Part shown: positions 6,114 to 13,389 of the stretch, piece after piece
Layout of the letters: each line of letters starts with the position of its first letter
Position numbering within the stretch: the first letter of the stretch is position 1
From: Opitutia bacterium UBA7350
Lineage (GTDB): Bacteria > Verrucomicrobiota > Verrucomicrobiia > Opitutales > Coraliomargaritaceae
DNA: 14,330 nucleotides
Direction of reading: 5' to 3'
NCBI GenBank assembly: GCA_002470925.1
Contig: DKOX01000030.1
Location: forward strand, 1 to 14,330
The notes under the pieces: generated by a model
Seen by the model: only the letters and a program-made list of their open reading frames with translations
Database searches by the model: none
Told to the model about the DNA's origin: nothing
Program-made: the position numbers and the translations under genes

Positions 6114-7502
6114 GTGGACAGCACCGAGCACATTCCAGCGACTCAAAGAGACGCAGTACTCAAAGTCGCCCGTCTCATTCGCGCAGCCGGTGGCCGCGCG
6201 CTATTGGTCGGTGGTTGTGTCCGCGATGGTCTGCTGGGGCTTGAAAGCAAGGACGTCGATATGGAAGTCTATGGACTGGATGCCCGGGCAGTGGAGGCCT
6301 GTCTATGCTCCTCCTTCGCCCTCGATACGGTGGGTCGCGCCTTTGGAGTTTTCATCCTAAAGGGTTTGAATATCGATTTGGCGCTGCCACGACGCGAGTC
6401 AAAAACCGGTCCCAAGCACACCGACTTCAAGGTGGAGGGCGACCCCGGCATGAGCCCCGAAGATGCTGCGAGCCGTCGGGACTTTACCATCAATGCCATC
6501 AGTTGCGATCCCCTTGAGGGCGAATGGATTGATCCCTACGAGGGGCGTGCCGACCTGCGCGCTCGTCGCCTGCGTCACGTCTCTCCCGCCTTCACCGAGG
6601 ATCCCCTGCGCGTCCTGCGTGGCATGCAATTCATCGCCCGTTTTGATTTGGCCGCCGATCCGACAACCATTGCACTGTGCGCCAGCTTAAACCCAAAGCA
6701 TCTGCCTGCAGAACGGCTCTGGGAAGAATGGAAAAAACTGCTTTTGAAGGGTCAACGAATCAGCGCGGGGCTTGAATTCCTCAAAGCCTGCCAGTGGTTG
6801 ACTTATTTTCCGGAATTAGAGGCGCTCGTCGACTGCCCGCAGGATCCGGAGTGGCACCCTGAGGGCGATGTCTGGACCCACACCGGGCATTGCCTTGACG
6901 CCTATGCCGCGCAACGCACCGGCGACGAATGGGAAGACCTCATCGTGGGCCTCGCGGTCTTGTGTCACGACTTCGGCAAACCCGAAACCACCTTTGTTGA
7001 TACTGACGGGCGCATCCGCAGCCCCCGCCACGACATCCTGGGACTGCCGCCCACCGAAAGTTTCCTGCAACGCCTGTCCCGCCAAAAGAAAATCTTTGAG
7101 GAGGTCCTACCCTTGGTTGAACACCATATGCGCCCGCTCGCACTCTACCGCAACGGCGCCGGGCCTTCCGCGATCCGGCGCCTTGCCGCGCGAGTGCAAC
7201 GGGTCGACCGCCTCGTGAGGGTCGCCTATGCCGACAAATGCGGACGACCCCCCATTCCAAGCGATGATTTTCCGGAGGGCGAATGGCTGCTCGAGTCGAC
7301 CCGCAAACTTGAAATTGAGGCAAATGCGCCACGACCGCTCATGCTGGGGCGCCACCTCATGGAACTCGGAGCCAAACCGGGGCGCAAATTCGGGGAGATG
7401 CTGGATCAAGCCTACGAGGCTCAATTGGACGGCACTTTCACCGATGTCGATGGCGGCCTGGAATTCCTCCGGCAAAAACTCAGCGACTCGGCTGCCAAAT
7501 AA
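6114..7502 (+). CDS. cca: tRNA nucleotidyltransferase (CCA-adding) with HD domain
   Basis: This is a 462-residue class II nucleotidyltransferase. Motifs in order are LVGGCVRDGLLG (31-42), the metal-binding DVDME (47-51, Asp47 and Asp49), RRDFTINAI (121-129) and EDPLRVLRGMQFIARF (162-177). These match bacterial enzymes that add or repair the CCA end of tRNA. A C-terminal HD domain follows: WTHTGHCLDA (His255), CHDFGK (His285-Asp286) and RHD (306-308), probably a metal-dependent phosphohydrolase. A poly(A) polymerase of the same superfamily is a possible alternative, but the HD domain favours the CCA enzyme. The start is GTG at 6114, two codons after an in-frame TGA, and no earlier start is possible. 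Its last 23 bases overlap the convergent glycosylase gene. Confidence 0.88.
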   Translation: MDSTEHIPATQRDAVLKVARLIRAAGGRALLVGGCVRDGLLGLESKDVDMEVYGLDARAVEACLCSSFALDTVGRAFGVFILKGLNIDLALPRRESKTGPKHTDFKVEGDPGMSPEDAASRRDFTINAISCDPLEGEWIDPYEGRADLRARRLRHVSPAFTEDPLRVLRGMQFIARFDLAADPTTIALCASLNPKHLPAERLWEEWKKLLLKGQRISAGLEFLKACQWLTYFPELEALVDCPQDPEWHPEGDVWTHTGHCLDAYAAQRTGDEWEDLIVGLAVLCHDFGKPETTFVDTDGRIRSPRHDILGLPPTESFLQRLSRQKKIFEEVLPLVEHHMRPLALYRNGAGPSAIRRLAARVQRVDRLVRVAYADKCGRPPIPSDDFPEGEWLLESTRKLEIEANAPRPLMLGRHLMELGAKPGRKFGEMLDQAYEAQLDGTFTDVDGGLEFLRQKLSDSAAK

Positions 7503-8010
7503 AACGCCAGGGCTTGGCGGCCCACTCTGCCCCGGCATAGTCGATCCCTACCCGCGGGGCGCGGTGTATCGCCCCCGCGCAAATTTCACGGCCGTCATCC
7601 TCCACCCATAGACCATTGACCCGGCTTAGGACCTGTTCGTTGTGGCGGCTATTGATTTGAAAATGTCGGGTAGTGCGGCCGGGCCCCTCGACTCCCTCCA
7701 CTCCTCGCAGCAGCACCGCCGCAGGATACCCCTTTTCACGGGTGGTGAAATTCAAAATCCAGTGCAAACCGTAACAAAGATATACATAGGCGTGCCCGGG
7801 AGGACCAAACATCACGACATTGCGGGCGGTCGGCCCCTTGTGGGCATGTGAGGCACGATCCTCAAAACCATCGTAGGCTTCCGTCTCAAAAATCCGTCCG
7901 CGAATGATCCGCCCCGAAGGCAAACGCCGGCATAGATGCTTACCCAGCAATTCTTCCGCAACCACCCGGGTGTCACGCCCGTAAAATCCTTGTTTCAAGA
8001 CGCGTGCCAT
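7480..8010 (-). CDS. 3-methyladenine DNA glycosylase (AAG/MPG family)
   Basis: The 176-residue protein belongs to the alkyladenine DNA glycosylase family, which removes alkylated purines such as 3-methyladenine in base excision repair. Motifs are FETEAYDG (41-48), with Glu42 aligning with the catalytic glutamate of human AAG, DRASHAHKGPTARN (51-64) and VMFGPPGHAYVYLCYGLHWILN (66-87), which forms the base-flipping pocket. VLLRGVEGVEGPG and HRAPRVGI follow, ending at PWRF. It is slightly shorter than the typical 190-200 residues, mainly at the C-terminus. Its ATG shares one base with the TAA of dtd (TAATG), so the two are translationally coupled in a two-gene operon. Its end overlaps the convergent CCA gene by 23 bases, and no terminator is visible there. 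Confidence 0.92.
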   Translation of the reverse strand: MARVLKQGFYGRDTRVVAEELLGKHLCRRLPSGRIIRGRIFETEAYDGFEDRASHAHKGPTARNVVMFGPPGHAYVYLCYGLHWILNFTTREKGYPAAVLLRGVEGVEGPGRTTRHFQINSRHNEQVLSRVNGLWVEDDGREICAGAIHRAPRVGIDYAGAEWAAKPWRFIWQPSR

Positions 8011-8465
8011 TAGAAGTCTCTCTGAGCGGAATCCACCACCAGCGTGACTGGCCCGTCGTTCTCAACCTCGATTGCCATCTCGGCCCCAAAGCGACCCGTC
8101 GCAACGGGGCGCTCCAGTTCCATCTGAAGCTCCGCGACAAATTGTTCATACAAGGCGCGCGCCATGCCGGGTTCGGCGGCCCGATTGAAGGAGGGACGAT
8201 TTCCTTTTTTCAAACTGCCGAAGAGCGTGAATTGACTGACCACCATGACTTCGCCGCCGATCTCCTGAACCGTTCGTGCCATCCGCCCCTCCGCGTCTTC
8301 CCAGATTCGCAACTTTGCGACCCGGGGCACCAACCATGCAATCGCAGCGGCATCATCCTGTGCCGCCACTCCCAGAAAAACCACCATACCCGCTTCGATC
8401 GAGCCGACGGTGGTTCCGTCGACCCGTACCTGCGCTTTGCTAACGCGTTGTATTACTGCCCGCAT
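8010..8465 (-). CDS. dtd: D-aminoacyl-tRNA deacylase
   Basis: This 151-residue protein begins MRAVIQRVSKAQVRVDG, the standard start of DTD. The enzyme hydrolyses D-aminoacyl-tRNAs (and Gly-tRNA-Ala), keeping D-amino acids out of translation. The two active-site signatures are present: SQFTLFG near residues 87-93 and NDGPVTL near 134-140, with the Gly-cisPro pair that gives chiral proofreading. KGNRPSFNRAAEP and TGRFGAEM are also family-typical. An upstream in-frame TTG at 8492 would add nine residues; the ATG at 8465 fits the family and follows AATAGGG directly. The stop codon overlaps the glycosylase start by one base. The gene is divergent from the PAS phosphatase gene across 105 bp. Confidence 0.95.
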   Translation of the reverse strand: MRAVIQRVSKAQVRVDGTTVGSIEAGMVVFLGVAAQDDAAAIAWLVPRVAKLRIWEDAEGRMARTVQEIGGEVMVVSQFTLFGSLKKGNRPSFNRAAEPGMARALYEQFVAELQMELERPVATGRFGAEMAIEVENDGPVTLVVDSAQRDF

Positions 8466-8570
8466 CCCTATTACGAAAATCGTCCCTTCCAAATACGCCA
8501 GCGCAATGTGAACAATTTGCCTGCGGGAAGGATTGCCAAGCTCCTCAAATATGATTCCCTTTTACTTAGG

Positions 8571-9785
8571 ATGACAGCTCGCAAAGACTCTGCTAATACG
8601 ACCTCGCTCAATTTACTCAAGGCCTCGGAGCAACAGCTTTTTGAGACGCTCATGGAGCAAAGCGCGGATCGTATCTACATCAAGGACGTGCAAGGACGCA
8701 TTGTTGTCGCCAGCCAGGCCCTTGCGGAAATGCACGGATACGAAAACCGTCATGAAATCGAGGGTCTGACCGACTTTGATCTCTTTACGGAGGAACACGC
8801 GCAACAGGCCCACGAAGACGAACAGGAAATCATTCGAACGGGGGTTCCTTTCATCAATAAGATTGAAAAGGAAACCTGGACGGATGGCTCTAGCACCTGG
8901 GTTTCCTCCTCCAAATCGCCCCTCAGACTAAAAGGCTCAGAATGTGCCGGCATCATTGGAATTTCCCGCGACATCACCGCTGAATTCATCGCCCGCGAAA
9001 AATTAATGAAGAACGAACAACGCCTGCGCGAACAAAACGAAATCCTCCACGAGGATTTGCAGAGCGCCCGCCACGTTCAGGAAGTAATGATCCCGGGTCG
9101 CGTACCTCTGATTCCCGGCATTCAGCTCGCATACCTATGGAAACCGATGTCCTCGGTTGGCGGCGACATTCTGAGCTTCCCCCGCAATCCCGACAAAGTA
9201 CTCCTCTTTTTTATGGGCGATGTTTCGGGACACGGCATCACCGCGGCCTTCTACACGGTGCTCCTGAAATATCTGTCTTCGCACGAAGCCGAGCATTACA
9301 GCAACAATCCTCAGAATTATCTCGATGCCGTGAATACGGAATTGTCAGGCCGTATTGAGAATGGATTTGTCACCGGTCTGGCCGGACATTTTGGTGACCT
9401 CAAAGAAGACGGGAGCCGCCAACTCATTCTCGCCCATGCAGGTCATCCCTATGTTTTAATCGGGCGCGCCGCCACTGGAAAAATCGAGCGCCTGCAGATG
9501 CCGCCGGGAATTGTGATGGGCATCAAGGGCAGCAAAGCCTCCAAACCCACCTCCATTGCCCTGCACCCCGGCGACCGCTTTTACGCCTTCACCGATGGTT
9601 TGATTGAAGCCTCAAAACCAAACGGGGAGGAATACGGCCTTGATGCATTCATCGCAAATCTCGAAGAACTCGCCACCCAACCCCTCCAGACAAGCCTGGA
9701 GATCATCCATAAGCGGGTTTGCACCTTTACCGAAAGGCCCGATCAACAGGATGATATGACCTGCCTCGCCTTTGAAATGTCCTAG
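8571..9785 (+). CDS. PAS domain plus SpoIIE-type PP2C serine phosphatase (RsbU-like)
   Basis: The 404-residue cytoplasmic protein has three parts. A PAS sensor domain spans about 22-138 (FETLMEQSADRIYIKDVQG opening, GIIGISRDITAEF end). A helical, probably coiled-coil linker follows (about 138-168, rich in Glu, Arg and Gln). The C-terminal PP2C/SpoIIE phosphatase spans about 170-402. Metal-binding aspartates are visible in VGGDILSF (Asp199), MGDVSGHG (Asp217), FTDGLIEA (Asp342) and QQDDMTCLA (Asp394/395). Such proteins dephosphorylate anti-anti-sigma factors in partner-switching systems; no such partner or kinase is nearby, so the target is unknown. The ATG at 8571 is chosen because it follows TTAGG and lies just before the PAS domain. 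The open frame further upstream (to 8004) is the antisense of dtd. Confidence 0.9.
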   Translation: MTARKDSANTTSLNLLKASEQQLFETLMEQSADRIYIKDVQGRIVVASQALAEMHGYENRHEIEGLTDFDLFTEEHAQQAHEDEQEIIRTGVPFINKIEKETWTDGSSTWVSSSKSPLRLKGSECAGIIGISRDITAEFIAREKLMKNEQRLREQNEILHEDLQSARHVQEVMIPGRVPLIPGIQLAYLWKPMSSVGGDILSFPRNPDKVLLFFMGDVSGHGITAAFYTVLLKYLSSHEAEHYSNNPQNYLDAVNTELSGRIENGFVTGLAGHFGDLKEDGSRQLILAHAGHPYVLIGRAATGKIERLQMPPGIVMGIKGSKASKPTSIALHPGDRFYAFTDGLIEASKPNGEEYGLDAFIANLEELATQPLQTSLEIIHKRVCTFTERPDQQDDMTCLAFEMS

Positions 9786-10531
9786 GCTTGCTTGGCCTGA
9801 TCAATCACGCTGAGCACATAAGCGCTGGCGGTCTCGGCACGCAGGACATTCGCCCCCAGTCGCACCGCCTCCCAACCCACGCCCCCAAAGGCGGCGTATT
9901 CCGCTGCCGAGAAATCACCCTCCGGGCCCACCGCAATTTCAATCGCCTCAACCCGGTTGGACCGTTCCCTCAAAACCGCCTGCAGGGGACGCGAACGCTC
10001 CCCCAAACTCGCCACCATCCGCAGGCAGCGATCTTCCTGTTCCCGCTGCGCAAACCAGGAACCAAAGTCTTGCGGCATATGTAATTCCGGCAACCAGGGC
10101 AAGCCGCATTGCTTGCAGGCTTCGACCATCACAAGTCGCCATTTCTCAAGCTTGCCCGACAAACGATCACCTGAAAGCTGCACCTCTCCCTGCGCGGTAA
10201 AAATCGGCTGAATCGCCGCCGCTCCCAATTCCGCCGCCATTCGCAGGATCAAATCCATTGCCTTCCCCTTGGGAATGGCCTGCACCAATGTCACCGGGAG
10301 CGTCGCGCGCTTGTGCTCGGTCACCGACTCAATCGCAACCCGCGCCGCCTTGCCATTGGCCTCAACCAGTCGTCCCGCATAACGACGACCCCGCCCATCC
10401 AATATTTCAACCGAATCACCCGCCTGCGCTCGAAAAACCCGTACCAAATGATGACTCTCACGCGCATCCAAAACCGCATGGTCCGTTTCCAGTTCAGCTT
10501 CGGGAAACAAAAATGAACGATAGCCTGCCAT
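9782..10531 (-). CDS. rsmE: 16S rRNA m3U1498 methyltransferase RsmE
   Basis: This is a 249-residue SPOUT-class methyltransferase. An N-terminal PUA-like domain (about 1-75: YRSFLFP, SHHLVRVFRAQAGD, EILDGRGRRYAG) is followed by the knotted SAM-binding domain with LVQAIPKGKAMDLILRMAAELG, EACKQCGLPWLPEL, VGPEGDFSAAEY and the C-terminal LGANVLRAETASAYVL. RsmE methylates N3 of U1498 in 16S rRNA, in the 30S decoding region. I prefer the ATG at 10531, which follows AAAGGG and opens the family's usual first strand. An ATG at 10579 would add 16 residues (ASGLVRGGGNRHFKG). The TAG stop shares CTAG with the stop of the convergent phosphatase gene. The gene is divergent from the Fur-family gene, so both could respond to the dyads between them. 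Confidence 0.94.
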   Translation of the reverse strand: MAGYRSFLFPEAELETDHAVLDARESHHLVRVFRAQAGDSVEILDGRGRRYAGRLVEANGKAARVAIESVTEHKRATLPVTLVQAIPKGKAMDLILRMAAELGAAAIQPIFTAQGEVQLSGDRLSGKLEKWRLVMVEACKQCGLPWLPELHMPQDFGSWFAQREQEDRCLRMVASLGERSRPLQAVLRERSNRVEAIEIAVGPEGDFSAAEYAAFGGVGWEAVRLGANVLRAETASAYVLSVIDQAKQA

Positions 10532-10581
10532 CCCTTTGAAATGGCGATTCCCGCCGCCTCGCACAAGCCCGGATGCCATTT

Positions 10582-10594
10582 GTTTAAAATAAAC
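10582..10594. promoter_or_regulatory. Fur/PerR-like dyad 1 in the rsmE-fur intergenic region
   Basis: GTTTAAAATAAAC has GTTTA and TAAAC arms around AAA. It differs by one base from dyad 3 (10647-10659). It lies immediately upstream of the longer possible rsmE start (10579), so binding here could affect rsmE. Binding is inferred from symmetry and duplication only. Confidence 0.4.
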
Positions 10595-10603
10595 TGCCTT
10601 TAT

Positions 10604-10618
10604 TTAGAATTATTCTTA
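10604..10618. promoter_or_regulatory. Fur/PerR-like 7-1-7 dyad 2
   Basis: TTAGAAT-T-ATTCTTA is a 7-1-7 inverted repeat with one mismatched pair. Its form is like the 7-1-7 boxes of Gram-positive Fur-family proteins; the PerR box, TTATAAT-N-ATTATAA, is the closest I recall. It sits eight bases upstream of the fur -35 box. Confidence 0.45.
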
Positions 10619-10625
10619 TTAATGC

Positions 10626-10655
10626 TTGAAAAATCGCCCAAGCCTTGTTTATAAT
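10626..10655 (+). promoter_or_regulatory. Sigma70-type promoter of the fur-suf operon
   Basis: TTGAAA (10626-10631) and a perfect TATAAT (10650-10655) are separated by 18 bp. Transcription would start near 10662, giving a leader of about 41 nt before the ATG at 10703. The -10 box is the core of dyad 3, so a protein bound there would block RNA polymerase. Confidence 0.6.
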
Positions 10656-10659
10656 AAAC
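10647..10659. promoter_or_regulatory. Dyad 3 over the fur -10 box, candidate operator
   Basis: GTTTAT-A-ATAAAC is a perfect 6-1-6 inverted repeat containing TATAAT of the fur promoter. It matches dyad 1 at 12 of 13 positions. Dyad centres lie at 10588, 10611 and 10653, that is 23 and 42 bp apart (about two and four helical turns). This suits repression by the Fur-family protein encoded next to it. Confidence 0.5.
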
Positions 10660-10702
10660 TTTGATGATTGAGATTTAGCCTCAGTCGCAAAAAACCCTCA
10701 AT

Positions 10703-11122
10703 ATGCAACTTAACGCCGAATATAAGTCCCTGCTCGAGGATGCACTCGAGCGATCCGGTTTGCGCGCTACCAAACAACGCGAGCAGGTTTTTTCGGTCCT
10801 GCTGGACAAGCGTGATCATCCCACCGCTGACGAAATCTACGCCCGCGCGCGCTGCGAAATGCCCTCCATCTCGCTCGCCACCGTCTATAACTGCCTTGAA
10901 ACACTCACCGAAAGCGGTCTGATCCGCGCCGTGAATTTTGAGCGCGAGCCCACTCGCTATTGCCCGAACCTCACCCAACACGCTCATTTCTACTGCAAAG
11001 CTACCGGCGAGATCATCGACATCGACTTAAACGAAAACATCTTATCGGAACTCAAGGCCGCTCTGCCTCCAGGCTACCGCGCCGAGCACATCGAAATCGC
11101 CATTAACGGTCATTCCAATTGA
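10703..11122 (+). CDS. Fur-family transcriptional regulator, CxxC-less
   Basis: The 139-residue protein has a winged-helix DNA-binding half (about 8-80: LRATKQREQVFSVLL, HPTADEIYARAR, SLATVYNCLETLTESGLI) and a dimerisation and metal-binding half (QHAHFYCKATGEIIDID, LPPGYRAEHIEIAING). By eye alignment with Bacillus PerR, the regulatory metal site would be His39, Cys87, His93, His95 and Asp106. Cys87, in RYCPN, replaces PerR Asp85. The structural zinc CxxC is absent: Cys98 remains but its partner position is Thr101, and the C-terminal CxxC is also missing. It is neither a classical Fur nor a classical PerR and shares CxxC loss with Irr-like members. Its position 40 bp before sufC and the three upstream dyads suggest autoregulation and control of Fe-S assembly in response to iron or oxidants. 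Confidence 0.88.
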   Translation: MQLNAEYKSLLEDALERSGLRATKQREQVFSVLLDKRDHPTADEIYARARCEMPSISLATVYNCLETLTESGLIRAVNFEREPTRYCPNLTQHAHFYCKATGEIIDIDLNENILSELKAALPPGYRAEHIEIAINGHSN

Positions 11123-11162
11123 GTCCAAATCATAACCTTTTCAAAACCTATCCAGCTATATA

Positions 11163-11921
11163 ATGAACGCACTCGAAATCAAAAATCTCAACGTCTCAAT
11201 CGAGGGGCAAAGCATCCTTAAGGACTTCAGCCTTACCATTCCAAAGGGAGAAGTTCATGCCCTCATGGGTCCAAACGGAACCGGCAAAAGCACCCTCGCC
11301 AAAGTAATGGCGGGTCACGAGGACTACGAGGTCGAAAGCGGCAGCATTACCCTTGATGGCGAAAACATCCTCGGCGAGGAACCCGATGCAATCGCCCACG
11401 CGGGACTCTTCCTTGCGTTTCAATATCCCCTCGAGATTCCCGGCGTGAGCATCGCCAATTTCATCCGTGCCGCCCGCGCCGCCCGCTGCCCTGAAGGCGA
11501 ATCCATCAACGCGGTCGAGTTTTACAAAGAACTCTACGAAAAAATGGACGCCCTCAAAATGGATCGCAAATTCACGGCGCGTTCCTTGAACGCCGGTTTC
11601 TCCGGGGGCGAAAAGAAACGCTGCGAAATCCTCCAGATGTCCATGCTCGATCCCGCTTACTGCGTGATGGATGAAACCGATTCCGGCCTCGACATCGACG
11701 CCCTCAAAACGGTTTCCGAGGGCGTCAACCTCATGCGTGGACCGGAGCGCGGTTTCCTCGTCATCACGCACTACCAGCGACTCCTCGATTACATCGTCCC
11801 CGATGTCGTGCACGTCATGTTTGACGGACGCATCGTTCACAGCGGTAGCGCGGAACTTGCCCGCGAACTTGAAGCCAAGGGTTACGACTGGGTCAAAGAA
11901 GCCTTTACCGCCACTATTTAA
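11163..11921 (+). CDS. sufC: Fe-S cluster assembly ATPase SufC
   Basis: This 252-residue ABC-type ATPase is the cytoplasmic motor of the SufBC2D scaffold; ATP binding by the SufC pair rearranges SufB-SufD for cluster assembly. Motifs are Walker A GPNGTGKST (36-44), Q-loop Gln87 (LAFQYPLEIPG), signature FSGGEKKR (146-153), Walker B VMDETDSGLD (168-177, catalytic Glu171) and H-loop His203 (ITHYQRLLDY). The EIPGVS and DETDSGLDIDAL stretches are SufC-specific and rule out a transport ATPase; no membrane partner is present. It follows the Fur-family gene by 40 bp and precedes sufB by 20 bp, with no terminator between. CTATATA directly precedes the ATG and there is no Shine-Dalgarno sequence. Confidence 0.97.
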   Translation: MNALEIKNLNVSIEGQSILKDFSLTIPKGEVHALMGPNGTGKSTLAKVMAGHEDYEVESGSITLDGENILGEEPDAIAHAGLFLAFQYPLEIPGVSIANFIRAARAARCPEGESINAVEFYKELYEKMDALKMDRKFTARSLNAGFSGGEKKRCEILQMSMLDPAYCVMDETDSGLDIDALKTVSEGVNLMRGPERGFLVITHYQRLLDYIVPDVVHVMFDGRIVHSGSAELARELEAKGYDWVKEAFTATI

Positions 11922-11941
11922 ACCTTCACCACTCGCACGCA

Positions 11942-13360
11942 ATGAGTAATACCGAAGTTCACGACGACGCCATCAACGTCGATACCGAGAAGGGCAATTT
12001 CTCCTACCCGGAGGATTACGCCTACGACGCCGGAGTCGGCCTTAGCGAGGACACCATCCGTTATATTTCAGACGTCAAAAAAGAAGCTGACTGGATACGC
12101 GAATTCCGTCTGCGCGCCCTTGAAATTTTCAACAAGAAAGCGATGCCCACCAACTGGGCGAGCAAGGATCTCGAAAACATTCACTTCGATAAAATCCGCT
12201 ACTACCTTTCAAAAGGGCAACAACCCAGCCGTACCTGGGATGAGGTGCCGGACGACGTAAAGGAAACCTTCGAACGTCTTGGCATCCCCGAACAGGAACG
12301 CAAATTCCTCGCGGGAGTCGAAGCTCAATTCGACTCCGAGGCCGCCTATTCCCGCATGAAGGAAGATCTCGAAAAAGAAGGAGTGATCTTCGTCGGATCC
12401 AGTGAGGGATTGGAAAAATACCCAGAAATTTTTAAGCCCTTTTTTGGAAAAGTCATTCCCTCCACCGACAACAAGTTTGCTGCTCTCAACAGCGCAACCT
12501 TTTCCGGCGGCAGCTTCATCTACGTCCCCAAGGGAGTGAAACTCAAGCAGCCCCTTCAGGCCTATTTCCGGATCAACGCCGAAAACTTCGGACAGTTCGA
12601 GCGCACCCTCATCATCGCTGATGAGGATTCCGAAATCACCTACATGGAGGGTTGTACCGCGCCGAAATTCGAAACCGCCACCCTGCATAGCGCGGTGGTC
12701 GAATTGGTCGCACTCAAAAACGCCAAGATTCAATACATCACCGTCCAGAACTGGTCCAGCAATGTCTTTAATCTGGTCACAAAGCGCGGCATGGCGGACG
12801 AGGGCGCCGAGGTCAAATGGATCGACTGCAACATCGGTTCGCGCCTCACCATGAAATACCCCGGCGTGGTGCTCAAGGGTCGCGGCGCACGCGGTGAGGT
12901 CCTCTCGATTGCGCTCGCCAACAACGGCCAACATCAGGACACCGGCGCAAAAATGATCCACCTCGCCGACGACACCACCAGTAATATCATTTCCAAATCG
13001 ATTTCGATCGGGGAAGGGCGCTCCACATACCGCGGGCAGGTTCATATGCCCAAGCACCTCAAAAACTGTAAAAATAATACCGAGTGCGACGCCCTCCTCA
13101 TCAACACCCACAGCCGCACTGACACCTATCCCGCCATTACCACCCGCGGGCAAAATAATACCGTGCAGCACGAGGCCAGCGTCTCGAAAGTCAGCGCCGA
13201 GCAAATCTTCTATATGATGCAACGCGGACTTTCCGAGGGCGAAGCCATGAGCCTCGCCGTCAACGGATTCGTCAACGAACTCCTCAAAGAATTCCCCATG
13301 GAATATTCCGTTGAATTGAAACGCCTTATCGACATGGAGATGGAAGGCTCCGTCGGATAA
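11942..13360 (+). CDS. sufB: Fe-S cluster assembly scaffold SufB
   Basis: SufB is the 472-residue core scaffold on which the nascent Fe-S cluster forms with SufC and SufD. The conserved core includes SGGSFIYVPKGVKLKQPLQAYFRINAE (188-214), YMEGCTAP (234-241, with Cys238), WSSNVFNLVTKRGMA (271-285) and the C-terminal NCKNNTECDALLIN (375-388). By alignment with E. coli SufB, Cys382 corresponds to Cys405, and His410-Glu411 (VQHEASVSK) to His433-Glu434, residues implicated in cluster formation. All are intact, so the protein should be functional. The N-terminal ~90 residues are the usual variable region. It lies 20 bp after sufC and 29 bp before sufD. The cysteine desulfurase (SufS) and sulfur-transfer protein are not in the window and may lie beyond sufD. 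Confidence 0.97.
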   Translation: MSNTEVHDDAINVDTEKGNFSYPEDYAYDAGVGLSEDTIRYISDVKKEADWIREFRLRALEIFNKKAMPTNWASKDLENIHFDKIRYYLSKGQQPSRTWDEVPDDVKETFERLGIPEQERKFLAGVEAQFDSEAAYSRMKEDLEKEGVIFVGSSEGLEKYPEIFKPFFGKVIPSTDNKFAALNSATFSGGSFIYVPKGVKLKQPLQAYFRINAENFGQFERTLIIADEDSEITYMEGCTAPKFETATLHSAVVELVALKNAKIQYITVQNWSSNVFNLVTKRGMADEGAEVKWIDCNIGSRLTMKYPGVVLKGRGARGEVLSIALANNGQHQDTGAKMIHLADDTTSNIISKSISIGEGRSTYRGQVHMPKHLKNCKNNTECDALLINTHSRTDTYPAITTRGQNNTVQHEASVSKVSAEQIFYMMQRGLSEGEAMSLAVNGFVNELLKEFPMEYSVELKRLIDMEMEGSVG

Positions 13361-13389
13361 ACCGAATCGATCTTCCCTGATTCAACAAA

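Noticed and set aside
8004..8570. N-terminal extension of the PAS phosphatase back to 8004
   Set aside because: It is the exact antisense of dtd, adds no known domain and would leave the PAS domain far from the start. The ATG at 8571 follows TTAGG.
11157..11164. TATATAAT just before sufC as a -10 box
   Set aside because: It overlaps the sufC ATG, so it cannot be the -10 of a transcript that includes this start codon.
12209..13222. Long minus-strand frame opposite sufB, with similar ones opposite sufC (11196-11942) and sufD (13210-13824)
   Set aside because: These are antisense shadows of highly biased suf genes, with no motifs or plausible starts of their own.
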